From positions 865,097-929,096 of the forward strand of contig NZ_LS999839.1 in assembly GCF_900564155.1 (NCBI RefSeq): a stretch of DNA of 64,000 nucleotides, in the 5' to 3' direction. Of this stretch, positions 36,851-46,318 are shown one piece after another (the first letter of the stretch is position 1; every line of letters begins with the position of its first letter). The notes beneath the pieces are model-generated. The model was not told the DNA's origin. It saw nothing but the letters and a program-made list of their open reading frames with translations, and searched no databases. Made by a program: the position numbers and the translations under genes. This stretch comes from Pedobacter schmidteae. Its GTDB lineage: Bacteria; Bacteroidota; Bacteroidia; Sphingobacteriales; Sphingobacteriaceae.

Positions 36851-38278
36851 CTATTCGTATCCCGGATTTTGCACCAGCTCCTTATTACCTGCCCTTGCCG
36901 TTTGTGGTATGGGCATAATCAGTTTATTGACATTGGAAATACTAGGCTTGGTGGTTGCAGCTGCAATATCGCCCAGTCTGTCGTAACGGACCATATCAAA
37001 CCAATGCTCTCCGTTTTCGCCCACCAGCTCCAACATTTTTTCCTGATAAATAGCCAGTAGCAGGGCTTTTTTATCAGCAGGGGCAATAGGGCTAAGCACC
37101 ACACCGGCGCGTTTTCTGATTTCATTTACCCGCAATACAGCATCTGCATCTACACCCGTGGACAACCGGGCTTTGGCTTCCGCATAAATCAGATAAACCT
37201 CGGCCATTCTGAGCGGATAGATGGTGTTCCCAAACGCCGATCCATTGCCCGGATCAGCTACATAAAAAGGATATTTCCCGTTGTTATTTATTCCTTTTGA
37301 GTTTTGTGCATACACATAGCTAAACCTTGGGTCGTAACCAGAGCCCGCCCCGCTCAGGCTACCAGGCCCCGCAACTGCGGCATTGGCCAGCTGTTCCAGA
37401 TCGGCCGAAAAGCTGCTGCTCCTGATCTGATAAACCGGTCCGGCCTGCTCTTGTAAGCCGTTCACAAAAGGGGAAAAGAGAGTTTCCTTCGAATCAAATC
37501 GGTTTTTAAACACATCAGCATACTGGTTTTCCAATGCGTAGCCATCGGTATTGCCAATCACCGCAAGCGCCTGGGCCGCAGCCGCTCCATAATTCCCCAT
37601 ATAGAGGTAAGCCTTCGCCAAAAAAGCTTTTGCAGTGGTCCTGCTAACCAGCCGGTGTGCCACTCCGGTTGGGCCATTTGCTGCCGCAAACTCCAAATCG
37701 GCCACAATTGCATCGTACGATTGTTGCACCGTTTTCCGTGGCAAATTTTCCAGGCCTTTGCCCGGAGTAGTCCTGATCACAATGCCATAGGTTGAGTTCG
37801 GGTCATAGAACTGACCGTACAACCTGAGTACATTAAAATGGGCCATAGCCCTCAGGCACCTTGCCTCAGCAATCATTTCATTTTTCCGTTGCTCGCCCAG
37901 CCCTACGGCCTTTCCTTGCTCCAACAACGAAACCAGCCAGTTGGCCTGGTTGATCAACTGATATTGTTCCGGATAATATGCCGAGACAAAATCATCATTA
38001 AACCGAACATCATTGACATCCATATTCTGACTACCGTATGCAGGCTGCAGATTGGCCAGGCCATTGCCCAAAAACTCAATCAGATAACCCGACATAGCGG
38101 TATAAAACACCCTCGATTTTGCATACACGCTGTTCAGCACCGATTGGGCAGTAGCTTCATTACTGATCACATTTTCGTCCGTAAGCGCATTCATCGGCTT
38201 GATGTCATCTATCTTACAGGCACTAAAGCTCATTCCAAAGCTCATCAGCACCATCAGTATTCTTGAAAATATCTTCAT
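36851..38278 (-). CDS. RagB/SusD family nutrient-uptake lipoprotein, locus 2
   Basis: A 475-residue SusD homologue with lipobox ending SFSAC near residue 20. Family patterns include the helical repeat with AEARCLRAMAHFNVLRLYGQFYD, the IYPLRMAEVYLIYAEAKARL block and a C-terminal GENGEHWFDMVRYDRLGD region. It lies 11 bases after susC, so they form the transport pair. It is not closely similar to the locus 1 SusD, which implies a different substrate. Confidence 0.94.
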   Translation of the reverse strand: MKIFSRILMVLMSFGMSFSACKIDDIKPMNALTDENVISNEATAQSVLNSVYAKSRVFYTAMSGYLIEFLGNGLANLQPAYGSQNMDVNDVRFNDDFVSAYYPEQYQLINQANWLVSLLEQGKAVGLGEQRKNEMIAEARCLRAMAHFNVLRLYGQFYDPNSTYGIVIRTTPGKGLENLPRKTVQQSYDAIVADLEFAAANGPTGVAHRLVSRTTAKAFLAKAYLYMGNYGAAAAQALAVIGNTDGYALENQYADVFKNRFDSKETLFSPFVNGLQEQAGPVYQIRSSSFSADLEQLANAAVAGPGSLSGAGSGYDPRFSYVYAQNSKGINNNGKYPFYVADPGNGSAFGNTIYPLRMAEVYLIYAEAKARLSTGVDADAVLRVNEIRKRAGVVLSPIAPADKKALLLAIYQEKMLELVGENGEHWFDMVRYDRLGDIAAATTKPSISNVNKLIMPIPQTARAGNKELVQNPGYE

Positions 38279-38289
38279 TTCTCTATTTT

Positions 38290-41200
38290 TTAAAATTGAA
38301 CATTTAAACCCATCGAAATACTTTTGCCCAAAGGATAGGGGTCCCTGTTTTCGCGCCTGCCCGAAACACTTCCACTGTACAATGTTCCGGGATCGGTTCC
38401 CGGCCAGTTTGAAATGGTAAACAAGTTGGCTGCAGAAACAAATACCGATAAGCTTTTCATTTTTAACCGCTCGGTTATCTTTTGTCCAAAACTATAGCTC
38501 AGGTACAATGTTTTTAACCGCAGGTAAGATGCATCGTATACCAACTGATCGTTTCCACGCGAGTTTTGCCCGGGATTACCGTATACCACCCTTGGGTATT
38601 TGGCACCCGTGTTTTGCGGTGTCCAGGTATTACCGGCAAACATCGCCAGGTTATTGTCCAAAGGGTTGGCACTTGGCGATGAATTGTTCCAGGTAGCCTC
38701 GATGCCCTTTACAAACTGAAAAAATGCAGTCAGCTCAAATCCTTTGTACGAAAACGTATTACTGAACCCACCAAAAAAATCGGGTTCAATACTACCCAGA
38801 ACGATCCTGTCCTCAACCGTAATTCTTCCATCTCCGTTCACGTCGGCCATTTTAAAATCTCCGGGGGCGGTACCCTTCAAATCATAATAGCTGCCCGCAC
38901 CGTACTTTGCAACCGCTGCCGCATTTAAAGCATCAACTTCGGCCTGGCTCTGGAAAATCCCGGCCGTTTGGTAGCCCTTTATGGTACCCAAAGGCTTGCC
39001 CACGATAAAGGCATCCTGAAAAAAAGGATCTATGGTAGCATTGTTTAAAGATTTGATCTTGTTCCTGTTCAATGACCAGTTGACGCTAGCAGTCCAGCCA
39101 AAACCTTCAGCGCGTGGCAAAATATCACCCCCCAGTTCAATTTCAACTCCCTTATTGATCATACTTACCAGGTTTGATGAAAAGCTTTCAGGTCCCAGCT
39201 CAACCGAAAACGGGGTTGCAGCAATGCTGTTTGGGGTATTTCTGTAATACACATCAACACTCCCGTAAATGCGCCTGTTTTTGAAGCCAAAATCAAGCCC
39301 GGCGTTGTAGTCGTAAGTGGTTTCCCAGGAAATTTTAGGGTTAGGAAGGGTTTCCGAAAATTCTACGGCCGGACTGCCATTGTACTGACCCAGCTCGCGG
39401 AAACCTTTTTGAAAGAACTGGAAATAGGCAAAGTCGCTGATATTGGATGAACCCGTTTTACCTGCGCTCAGCCTAAGTTTTAAACGCTCCATAACCCCGC
39501 TTTTATCAAAAAAGCCTTCGTTGCTGATGTTCCATCCAAAAGAAATGGAGGGGAAATAACCGCGTTTATTGCCCGGTCCAAATTTTGAAGAGGCGTCTGA
39601 CCGGAAATTTACAGTAGCCAGGTACCTGTCATTAAAGTTGTAATTTACCCTTCCAAATATAGAGTTCAAGCCGGTTTCTATAGAGCCGCCGCCATAAGCC
39701 AATACGGTGCTCGCGTTGTTTACATTATTTAAGATCTTATCGTCCGGGAAGCCCTGGTAATAATTGTAGGTCCTTCTTACCATCGTGCGGTCCCAGATAT
39801 ACCCTGCGGTAAAATCCAACTGGTGCTGCCCGTTTAGCTTTAAACCATAATTGGCACTTAAATCGGTAATATAGTTGTTTACCAAGGCATCCGAAACACT
39901 CAATCCCGAGTCATAAAACGGATAACCTGGCGTAATGTTCTGAACAACCTGTGGCGAAAATTCATCTGATTTGGTCAGGAACATCCCTCCGTTAAAAGCA
40001 GCCTTTAGTTTAAGTCCGGCTACAGGCTCGGCAGCTACAAATGCATTTCCGGACAGGTTGTAGCCCTTAAAAGTACTCTCGTATTGTAACTGTGCAAGCG
40101 GGTTAGATTTATAACCACCGGGCCCGCTCACCAGACTAGGCTGACGCAAAAACAGGCCTTGCTCGTCGTACACTGGCAAATCGGGTCGGGCGACCAGATA
40201 AAACCTCCCCCTGATGTCGTTATTTGGGTCGCTCCCCGCTTTATTGGTATTCGCATTTAAATTGATGGAGGCTCCGGTGCTGATATATTTGCTAAGTTCC
40301 GTGTTTAGGTTCAGGTTAAAGCTATATTGTTTTAGCGAACTATTCAGCATCAGGCCTTGCTGGTCGTAATAGGCCCCGCTTAAGCTATAAGTAGTTTTAT
40401 CGCTGCCACCCCTCATGCTCAGGTTGGCCTGCCTGGTGCTGGCATTGTCGCGGTAAATCTCCTTAAACCAGTCAACATTGGCATTCCCAAAAAAACTATC
40501 CACCAGGCCGGTATAGCTATACTTTTTTGTAACCGGGTCCTGACTGATATTGGCCAGTCCGGTGCCTATATAGTAGGATAACCGTGATGCGGGAACCTGT
40601 CCGGCGTTTACGGCCGCTACCGTATTTTGAAGCAGCACGTCAGTAAAAGCTTTAAATTGTGCGGTATTCATCGGTTCAAGTGTGTTAACCGGGCGGCCAA
40701 CGGTATTGGCATATGATAAGCTGATAACCGATTTTTCGCCTTTACGGCCCTTTTTGGTGCTGACAATGATTACCCCATTTGCCCCCCTTGAACCATATAT
40801 GGCGGTGGCCGCGGCATCTTTCAAAATGCTGATGCTTTCGATATTGTCCGGGCCAAGGGCCAGTAGCGGATTGCTTTGAGGGGTAAACATAGTTTCTCCG
40901 CCGGTATCATATTGTGCATCGGTGTTCAGGATCACGCCGTCAATCACAAAAAGCGGCCGGTTGCTACCGCCCGAAAAAGGTGAAGTAAAGCCCCTGATAT
41001 TGATGCTGGCTGCTGCCCCCAGCTCTCCGTTATTCTCGGCCACCAATACACCTTTTGCCAAACCGCCCAAAGCACGGTCAAAACTTGCACTCCCTAAACT
41101 TCGTTTTCCAAGGTCTTTCTCACCAATTGTGGCCACAGATCCGGTGATGTCGCCTTTGCGCTGAACACCATATCCCACGACTACAGTTTCGCTCAGCTCA

Positions 41201-41832
41201 CTGGTGGATTCGGTCAATATCACCATAGGGTTCTGTTTCAGTGCGGCCACACTGATTTCTCTACTGGCAAAGCCCACATAGCTGATCTGTAGTATGTCTG
41301 TTTCTGATACTCCGCTTATGGTAAATTCGCCCGCAGCATTCGTGCTTATAGCGCCTTTACGTCCCTTAACCACAATTGAGGCACCGGGAAGTGGCTTACC
41401 CTTGCCATCTGCCACCACACCTTTCACTTCTGTTTTCCGGAACAATTCAATTGTTCTGTCCAGAATAGAAGGTGTTTTCTCCGTTATCATGATTGTATTG
41501 TCGGTTATCTCATAGCTGAAAGGCTGGTTTTCCAGTATTTTAAATAAAGCGGTTTCCAGCCGGGTATTGTTAAAATCGACTTTGATTTTTACCTCATCTT
41601 TTATTTTTCTGGCCGACCAAAGCACATTATAACCTGTTTGCTTTCTGATCTCTTTAAAGATTTCGGCAAATGAAGCCTCTTTTTTTGAATAGGTAATCCG
41701 CTGGGCCAGGGTACTCGCACTTACCTGCATCAGGCTGGCCATTAATATGATGGTAGTTATTCGCATAACAAGCAGGATTTTGCAGGCATACCGTTTCAGT
41801 ACACCTTGCTTGGTGGTATAAAATTCGTACAT
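38290..41832 (-). CDS. SusC-type TonB-dependent transporter, locus 2
   Basis: A 1180-residue SusC/RagA receptor. Signal peptide (with a long leader as in the locus 1 SusC, cleavage after about residue 44), STN signalling domain (about 55-125), carboxypeptidase-regulatory-like domain (about 137-210), and plug with TonB-box region ETVVVGYGVQRKGDITGSVA and the KDAAATAIYGSRGANGVIIV signature. The barrel ends in SMGLNVQF. It works with the SusD protein encoded 11 bases downstream. The STN domain and the upstream fecR/ECF genes imply substrate-induced expression. Confidence 0.95.
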   Translation of the reverse strand: MYEFYTTKQGVLKRYACKILLVMRITTIILMASLMQVSASTLAQRITYSKKEASFAEIFKEIRKQTGYNVLWSARKIKDEVKIKVDFNNTRLETALFKILENQPFSYEITDNTIMITEKTPSILDRTIELFRKTEVKGVVADGKGKPLPGASIVVKGRKGAISTNAAGEFTISGVSETDILQISYVGFASREISVAALKQNPMVILTESTSELSETVVVGYGVQRKGDITGSVATIGEKDLGKRSLGSASFDRALGGLAKGVLVAENNGELGAAASINIRGFTSPFSGGSNRPLFVIDGVILNTDAQYDTGGETMFTPQSNPLLALGPDNIESISILKDAAATAIYGSRGANGVIIVSTKKGRKGEKSVISLSYANTVGRPVNTLEPMNTAQFKAFTDVLLQNTVAAVNAGQVPASRLSYYIGTGLANISQDPVTKKYSYTGLVDSFFGNANVDWFKEIYRDNASTRQANLSMRGGSDKTTYSLSGAYYDQQGLMLNSSLKQYSFNLNLNTELSKYISTGASINLNANTNKAGSDPNNDIRGRFYLVARPDLPVYDEQGLFLRQPSLVSGPGGYKSNPLAQLQYESTFKGYNLSGNAFVAAEPVAGLKLKAAFNGGMFLTKSDEFSPQVVQNITPGYPFYDSGLSVSDALVNNYITDLSANYGLKLNGQHQLDFTAGYIWDRTMVRRTYNYYQGFPDDKILNNVNNASTVLAYGGGSIETGLNSIFGRVNYNFNDRYLATVNFRSDASSKFGPGNKRGYFPSISFGWNISNEGFFDKSGVMERLKLRLSAGKTGSSNISDFAYFQFFQKGFRELGQYNGSPAVEFSETLPNPKISWETTYDYNAGLDFGFKNRRIYGSVDVYYRNTPNSIAATPFSVELGPESFSSNLVSMINKGVEIELGGDILPRAEGFGWTASVNWSLNRNKIKSLNNATIDPFFQDAFIVGKPLGTIKGYQTAGIFQSQAEVDALNAAAVAKYGAGSYYDLKGTAPGDFKMADVNGDGRITVEDRIVLGSIEPDFFGGFSNTFSYKGFELTAFFQFVKGIEATWNNSSPSANPLDNNLAMFAGNTWTPQNTGAKYPRVVYGNPGQNSRGNDQLVYDASYLRLKTLYLSYSFGQKITERLKMKSLSVFVSAANLFTISNWPGTDPGTLYSGSVSGRRENRDPYPLGKSISMGLNVQF

Positions 41833-41949
41833 TAGTTGTGTAGGTTTAAGTTGATTGAATCACAAATTTATTCTTCGTAATGCCTGCGCCGGCCAGTCGT
41901 GCTCCACCACAACTGGCCTTTTTTACAGCATTACCGCAACAAGTAAAGT

Positions 41950-43461
41950 TTATTTCATTACGGTAACCCTCCTTCCTTCTACTTTAAATTTCACATCGCC
42001 AACCTTTTGCAGCATTTCCAATACTTTAGATAGCTGTTCAAAACGATTGATACTTCCGGCAAATATTTCGGCAGTGCGGGCCCCATCCTGATACACAACG
42101 TCCACATTGTACCATCTGGATATTTTGGCCATTACACTTTCCAGAGACTCATCGCTGAACATAAACATCCCGTTTTTCCAGCCCACAGCCTCGGCCGCAT
42201 CCACTTCTCTAACTTTTATCTTCGAATTGGCTGTGACAAGAGACTGCTGGCCGGGTTTTAAAATGGTACTTAGTACCGGGTATTTAGTATTTAGACTACC
42301 ATCTAAAACAGCATGTCCCGTTGCAGAATGGGGGCCTACGCCGGAATCCCCACCTTGTCCGTCATCCCGGCGCAGGCCGGGATCTCGCAACTGCCTGACT
42401 GACTTACCCATACCAGATCCTAAACCAGGTTCAGGATGACGGGACGTATAAGCCACCCGCACGCTCCCCTCCAGCAAAGTTGTCCTGATTCCTTCTCCCT
42501 TGTAAGCACTCACATTAAAATGGGTACCCAGTACTTCCAGGCTTTGCCCTGCCGACTCTACAATAAAAGGCATTCTTTTGTTATGACTCTTCGCTCCTTT
42601 ATCTTTAATCATCACCTTAGCCACTTCGAAATAAGCTTCGCCTTTAAGTTTCACAATTCTTTGTACACTATTGCCAAAATTTGAAGGAAACTCCAATTTA
42701 CTGTCGGCGTTGAGCCACACCTTGGTGCCCTCAGGTAAGGTTATCTGGTAAATCTGGCCTTTGGCGGTGCTTGCAATGAAGGCTTCACTCTTCTGGTCAT
42801 TGCCGCCCTTGTCGTCATCTCGACCATATGGAAGAGATCTTTTGTCTGTGCTATTCAAGAGATCCCTCGCTTCGCTCGGGATGACGTGTGTATTATCATT
42901 ATAGATCAATTTATCATTTTCGATAATTACTCCGGTTTGCTTATCGCTTAAATCAATCACCCTGCCGTTGGCAAGGGTAAGTGTTGCGCCGTTGTGGCCG
43001 GGAGCTATATCATTTTTCATGGTCAGCGCAATAGGGTTCTGAAGTAAATTCAGGATGACGGCAGGACGATAAAACCACAAACCAGCACCAAGTATGATTA
43101 TTATTGAAGCGGCCACGCCTATATAACGCAGCCATAAAGGCCTGCGGACTGTTGTTGTGGTGTCATCAATCGTTAGCATGCTGTGACCAGCCTTTGGTAA
43201 GTTCCTTTCAACCGGCATAACGTAATCAACTTTAGCCTGTCTGATTCTTTCCTCCAGGTTTCGGTACACAGCATCCAGCGCTTCCTTGTCCGCAGTATTA
43301 TAGCCGAAATCCTTTTTCTCCCATTCAAAGCCTTTCATGATATAATTCATCAGATCCTGCTCAGAAGCCGTATTGAAATGGGCCATTAGTACACGCACTT
43401 CCTCCGGCGAACATTCGTTCCGGTAATATTTCTCTAAAATGGTATAAACCTGGTTGTCCAC
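41950..43461 (-). CDS. FecR family anti-sigma factor, locus 2, enlarged by in-frame repeat sequence
   Basis: A 503-residue FecR-type regulator, against 383 for its locus 1 homologue. Cytoplasmic sigma-binding N-terminus (1-105), transmembrane helix at 112-131, FecR domain with QIYQITLPEGTKVWLNADS, GEAYFEVAK and VLGTHFNVSAYK, and C-terminal DUF4974 region (about 425-503). Between these blocks are three segments whose DNA belongs to a palindromic repeat family also found between genes here: residues 135-143, 193-216 and 341-367 with flanks. They read as SEARDLLN- and RRDD-type polar sequence with no family counterpart, and the frame stays open. On the minus strand GCGTCTTACC (43490-43481) lies just upstream of the start and may be part of the promoter. 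Confidence 0.9.
   Translation of the reverse strand: MDNQVYTILEKYYRNECSPEEVRVLMAHFNTASEQDLMNYIMKGFEWEKKDFGYNTADKEALDAVYRNLEERIRQAKVDYVMPVERNLPKAGHSMLTIDDTTTTVRRPLWLRYIGVAASIIIILGAGLWFYRPAVILNLLQNPIALTMKNDIAPGHNGATLTLANGRVIDLSDKQTGVIIENDKLIYNDNTHVIPSEARDLLNSTDKRSLPYGRDDDKGGNDQKSEAFIASTAKGQIYQITLPEGTKVWLNADSKLEFPSNFGNSVQRIVKLKGEAYFEVAKVMIKDKGAKSHNKRMPFIVESAGQSLEVLGTHFNVSAYKGEGIRTTLLEGSVRVAYTSRHPEPGLGSGMGKSVRQLRDPGLRRDDGQGGDSGVGPHSATGHAVLDGSLNTKYPVLSTILKPGQQSLVTANSKIKVREVDAAEAVGWKNGMFMFSDESLESVMAKISRWYNVDVVYQDGARTAEIFAGSINRFEQLSKVLEMLQKVGDVKFKVEGRRVTVMK
42361..42440. repeat. REPIN-like repeat inside fecR (80 bp)
   Basis: Begins GTCATCCCGG and ends TCAGGATGAC. Two palindromes are present: a GC-rich one (42365-42383) and one at 42416-42438 with arms ATCCT/AGGAT. 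They are separated by a ~30-base middle. The architecture is the same as the intergenic copies at 47340 and 49141. A further half-like fragment (GCCTACGCCGGAATCC) lies at 42335-42350. Confidence 0.75.
42814..42885. repeat. REPIN-like repeat inside fecR (72 bp)
   Basis: Begins GTCATCTCGACC and ends CGGGATGAC, with inner GAGATC and GAGATCCC flanking the middle. It encodes residues 193-216 in the fecR frame, including SEARDLL. Confidence 0.75.
43034..43059. repeat. Half REP sequence inside fecR
   Basis: GTAAATTCAGGATGAC with an opposing CTGAA arm gives a single palindrome resembling the right half of the 47340 element. It encodes residues 135-143, directly after the transmembrane helix. Confidence 0.55.
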
Positions 43462-43639
43462 TATTTTTGCTGTTTTAATAGGTAAGACGCTCGCCGGACA
43501 AAAACCATCTGCTCGGTTTTAAAATATTTTTTAGTTTTTGTGATTTACACTTTTAACTGTTTTGGTTGGATGAAAACCATTGAGTACTTTGCCTAATGTT
43601 TTCCCTTTTTGATTGACGACTATTGGACACCCTATATCT

Positions 43640-43864
43640 ATGAATAAATTACCTAACATTATCGGCATTATATTCGCAGTCTGGTTTGCGCTTACCTCCT
43701 GGCTGTGGACCTACAATGCAGCTTTAGTGATTTCTTATCCTTTTGGATTGATTAGTCTGTTGATATTGTTGTTTTCAGCATCGAAATATGGGAAAGTAAC
43801 CATAAAATATCTGTTACTCGCAGGATTTATCACATCAATCTTGGCTATTTTAATGTACAGATAA
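43640..43864 (+). CDS. Small three-helix membrane protein, unknown
   Basis: 74 residues from the ATG at 43640; an in-frame TTG at 43613 would add nine. Three hydrophobic segments (about 6-20, 28-44 and 55-72) cover almost the whole protein, with a short charged loop (SASKYGKVTIKY). No family recognised. It is encoded on the plus strand between the minus-strand sigma and fecR genes of locus 2, so it interrupts the usual sigma-fecR adjacency and may be a later insertion or an unrelated orphan. Confidence 0.55.
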   Translation: MNKLPNIIGIIFAVWFALTSWLWTYNAALVISYPFGLISLLILLFSASKYGKVTIKYLLLAGFITSILAILMYR

Positions 43865-43940
43865 TTACCCTCCGATATGCACTTTGTACTACACCTGTCG
43901 AGTAGACTAAATTGGGAACGCTATCGCTTACCTACAGAGG

Positions 43941-44543
43941 CTAAACATTCAACATAATAAGCGACGCTGCAATGCCGATCATGGCATTATGCCCTGCGCC
44001 ACCTAAGGACAAGCGTATGGCCTTGGTTGCTTTTACAATATGGTCATTAACGGTAGAGGTAGAAACCCCAAGCAGCACACTGACTTCCTCATAGCTTTTG
44101 CCTTCAATTTTGCAAAGCTTAAAAATCTTTTTCCGTTGCGGGGGCAACTCATCTATGGCCTTCTGAAACAAGCCCTGATCTTCTTTAGATATATATAAAT
44201 CCTCAACCGTACTGTAAAACTCCGACGCCGCATTCACCAGGTGCTCCATCAGTTTTTTATCCCGGCTTGCCCTTCTAAAAAAGTCCCTGACCATATTTTC
44301 AGATATCTTATACAAATAAGCCTGAAACGAAACTGCTACATTCAGGCCGTCGCGCTTCTCCCAAACTTTAAAAAATACCTCCTGAAGCAATTCCTTCGCC
44401 AGCTCATCATCCTTGGTCAGACGTTTCAGATTACTGTAAATCCTGGGGCCATAAATTTTGTAGAGTTCAGCAAACGCAGGCTCATCACCCTGCCTTAGCA
44501 GGCCGGACAGCTCCTGATTGGTAAATTCGCTGTAAGCAGCCAT
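43941..44543 (-). CDS. ECF RNA polymerase sigma factor, locus 2
   Basis: A 200-residue ECF sigma factor. Region 2 (about 23-92) includes FAELYKIYGPRIYSNL and the AKELLQEVFFKVWEKRD helix; region 4 (about 125-178) carries LPPQRKKIFKLCKIEGKSYEEVS and the helix-turn-helix. A hydrophobic C-terminal tail (GIAASLIMLNV) resembles that of the locus 1 sigma factor. It is upstream of fecR-susCD on the same strand, with the small membrane-protein gene on the opposite strand between them. It probably drives fecR-susCD and the thioredoxin gene. Confidence 0.92.
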   Translation of the reverse strand: MAAYSEFTNQELSGLLRQGDEPAFAELYKIYGPRIYSNLKRLTKDDELAKELLQEVFFKVWEKRDGLNVAVSFQAYLYKISENMVRDFFRRASRDKKLMEHLVNAASEFYSTVEDLYISKEDQGLFQKAIDELPPQRKKIFKLCKIEGKSYEEVSVLLGVSTSTVNDHIVKATKAIRLSLGGAGHNAMIGIAASLIMLNV

Positions 44544-44736
44544 AAGAATAAATTCCCCCCTCCATTAAATTTAAGAAAAGTTTATTGCAAGTGTAGAAAT
44601 TAATCGGTAATGCGTGGTAACAATTTATCAGATTTATTTTTTGCAGAGGCGAGATGCTGGCTTCGTATGCTTTATCAATGCTAACGTAATATTGGTTAAA
44701 GCTCATAATTTCTATACATAACACAAGAACCTACAT

Positions 44737-44786
44737 AAAATTCCAATATTTTTCTAAATATCAGATAGTTACACAAAATAAATATT
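44737..44786 (+). repeat. ~50-bp direct repeat, left copy
   Basis: About 44 of 50 positions match 46319-46368 in the same orientation, including an uninterrupted run of 23 (44742-44764). It lies upstream of the PD-(D/E)XK nuclease gene. The two copies bracket the nuclease and VOC genes. Confidence 0.75.
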
Positions 44787-44842
44787 AGGTTTTGTGTGGT
44801 GATATGATTCAAGTAGGCTTAATTTTTCTGAAATCAAATGAT

Positions 44843-45721
44843 ATGACGAAAATAAAAGACAACCGCTACTTCGACCCGCTTACAGATTACGGATTCAAAC
44901 GCTTGTTTGGCAGTGAGCCCGATAAAGACATTATGATCGATTTCTTAAACGCCTTATTTGAAGGTGAAAAAGTCATTGTCGACATCGTTTATAGCCCCAC
45001 AGAACACAGCGGCGAAGTCGCCAAAGAGAAAAAAGTACTCTTTGACCTGACCTGCACAGGCCTTGATGGGGAAAAATTCATCCTCGAAATGCAGCGTGCC
45101 GACCAGAAATTTTTTAGCGACAGATGCGTATTCTACATGTCCAGGCTCATTAGCGGGCAATTGCCAAGAGGCAGTTCCGATTGGGACGTTCCGCTAAAAG
45201 AAGTATACCTGATAGGTATTATGGAGTTCCAGTTCAACAACATCAATGACAACTATCTGCATCATATTGCCCTGATGAACAAAGATACAAGCAAGGTATT
45301 TTACAAAGGCATGGGCTATAAGTTTTTAGAATTACCTAACTTTGATAAGAAGGAAAGCGAATTGGTGACCGATCTGGACAAATGGTTTTATCTTTTAAAG
45401 AACCTGAGTCGTTTGGACAAGATTCCTGATTTCATGGACAAAAGGGTGTTCCAGAAAGTATTTAAAATTGCGGAAATGAGTAAAATGACCAAAGAAGAAC
45501 GTGAACAATACTATTCGGATGTGAAAGCAAAATCTGACTGGAATGCCGGTATTCGTTACGCAGCGGAAAAAGCCAAGGCAGAAGGCCAGAAAGAAGGTGA
45601 ATATAAAAAAACTTTAGAAATAGCCCTCGAGATGAAAAAAGAAGAACTTTCGATTGAACAAATTATCAAAATCACCAAACTCTCCGCTGAAGAAATAGAG
45701 GCACTCAAACAGGATCCTTGA
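44843..45721 (+). CDS. PD-(D/E)XK nuclease family putative transposase (Rpn type)
   Basis: 292 residues from the ATG at 44843 (MTKIKDNRYFDPLTDYGFKRLFG, the conserved opening of this family); ATGs further upstream give no family sequence. The nuclease motif is D68 in VLFDLTC followed by E82-x-Q84 in ILEMQ, the variant of the PD-(D/E)XK site usual for PDDEXK_2/Rpn proteins. The C-terminal third is charged and helical. Rpn proteins promote recombination, but many Bacteroidota members are of unknown role. It is enclosed, together with the VOC gene, by ~50-bp direct repeats. Confidence 0.88.
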   Translation: MTKIKDNRYFDPLTDYGFKRLFGSEPDKDIMIDFLNALFEGEKVIVDIVYSPTEHSGEVAKEKKVLFDLTCTGLDGEKFILEMQRADQKFFSDRCVFYMSRLISGQLPRGSSDWDVPLKEVYLIGIMEFQFNNINDNYLHHIALMNKDTSKVFYKGMGYKFLELPNFDKKESELVTDLDKWFYLLKNLSRLDKIPDFMDKRVFQKVFKIAEMSKMTKEEREQYYSDVKAKSDWNAGIRYAAEKAKAEGQKEGEYKKTLEIALEMKKEELSIEQIIKITKLSAEEIEALKQDP

Positions 45722-45763
45722 ATATATTATTTAAATCAGCACAGCCAATTTATAAACCTTTCC

Positions 45764-45791
45764 CAATTGCGTCGCGGTGTCGACGCAATTG
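45764..45791. terminator. Hairpin between convergent nuclease and VOC genes
   Basis: An 11-bp perfect stem (45764-45774 with 45781-45791) and a 6-base loop. There is no T-run on either side, so termination is plausible from position but not proven. Confidence 0.5.
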
Positions 45792-45802
45792 AGTTGGACA
45801 CA

Positions 45803-46231
45803 TTATAAACTCGGGTCAAATTCCACAATCCATTCGATACCGTATTTGTCTCTAAACATTCCGGCGTATGTACCCCAGGGACTATCGTCCATAGGCCCTT
45901 CAACCTCAGCTCCTGCTGATAATCCGTTAAATATTTTGTCGGCCTCTTCACGACTTTCAGTGCTCACAAATATTTTAGACCTGTTTTCATTTTCATTTAC
46001 CCGTCCCATAAATTCAGGGACATCATTAGCTATCAACACATTGTGCTTACCAATAGGCAAACTGATGTGCATTATTTTATTTGCTTCCTTTTCTGCAACC
46101 TGAAACTCAGGACCTTCCAGATCCTTGAAACGAATAATCTTGATAAACTCTCCGCCAAAAACTGATTTGTAAAAGGTGAATGCCTCCTCGGCGTTGCCAT
46201 TGAAATTGATCCACGGATTGATTGCTCTCAT
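45803..46231 (-). CDS. VOC-family (PhnB-like) protein
   Basis: A 142-residue glyoxalase/bleomycin-resistance-fold protein of the PhnB / 3-demethylubiquinone-methyltransferase-like group. It shows the opening INPWINFNGNAEEAFTFYKSVFGGEF, the central IMHISLPIGKHNVLIAND, and the end WGTYAGMFRDKYGIEWIVEFD. The enzyme activity cannot be told from sequence. It converges with the nuclease gene. Confidence 0.88.
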   Translation of the reverse strand: MRAINPWINFNGNAEEAFTFYKSVFGGEFIKIIRFKDLEGPEFQVAEKEANKIMHISLPIGKHNVLIANDVPEFMGRVNENENRSKIFVSTESREEADKIFNGLSAGAEVEGPMDDSPWGTYAGMFRDKYGIEWIVEFDPSL

Positions 46232-46318
46232 AGTTTTATTTTTAAGTTTTTAGTTTTTTCTGCTCAGGCTATTTAATATTCCCGTCATCAACCTCTCATA
46301 TAGTACAAGGGCTTGTAC

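Noticed and set aside
37838..38266. Open frame of 142 codons on the plus strand
   Set aside because: Antisense to the start of the locus 2 susD; shadow frame.
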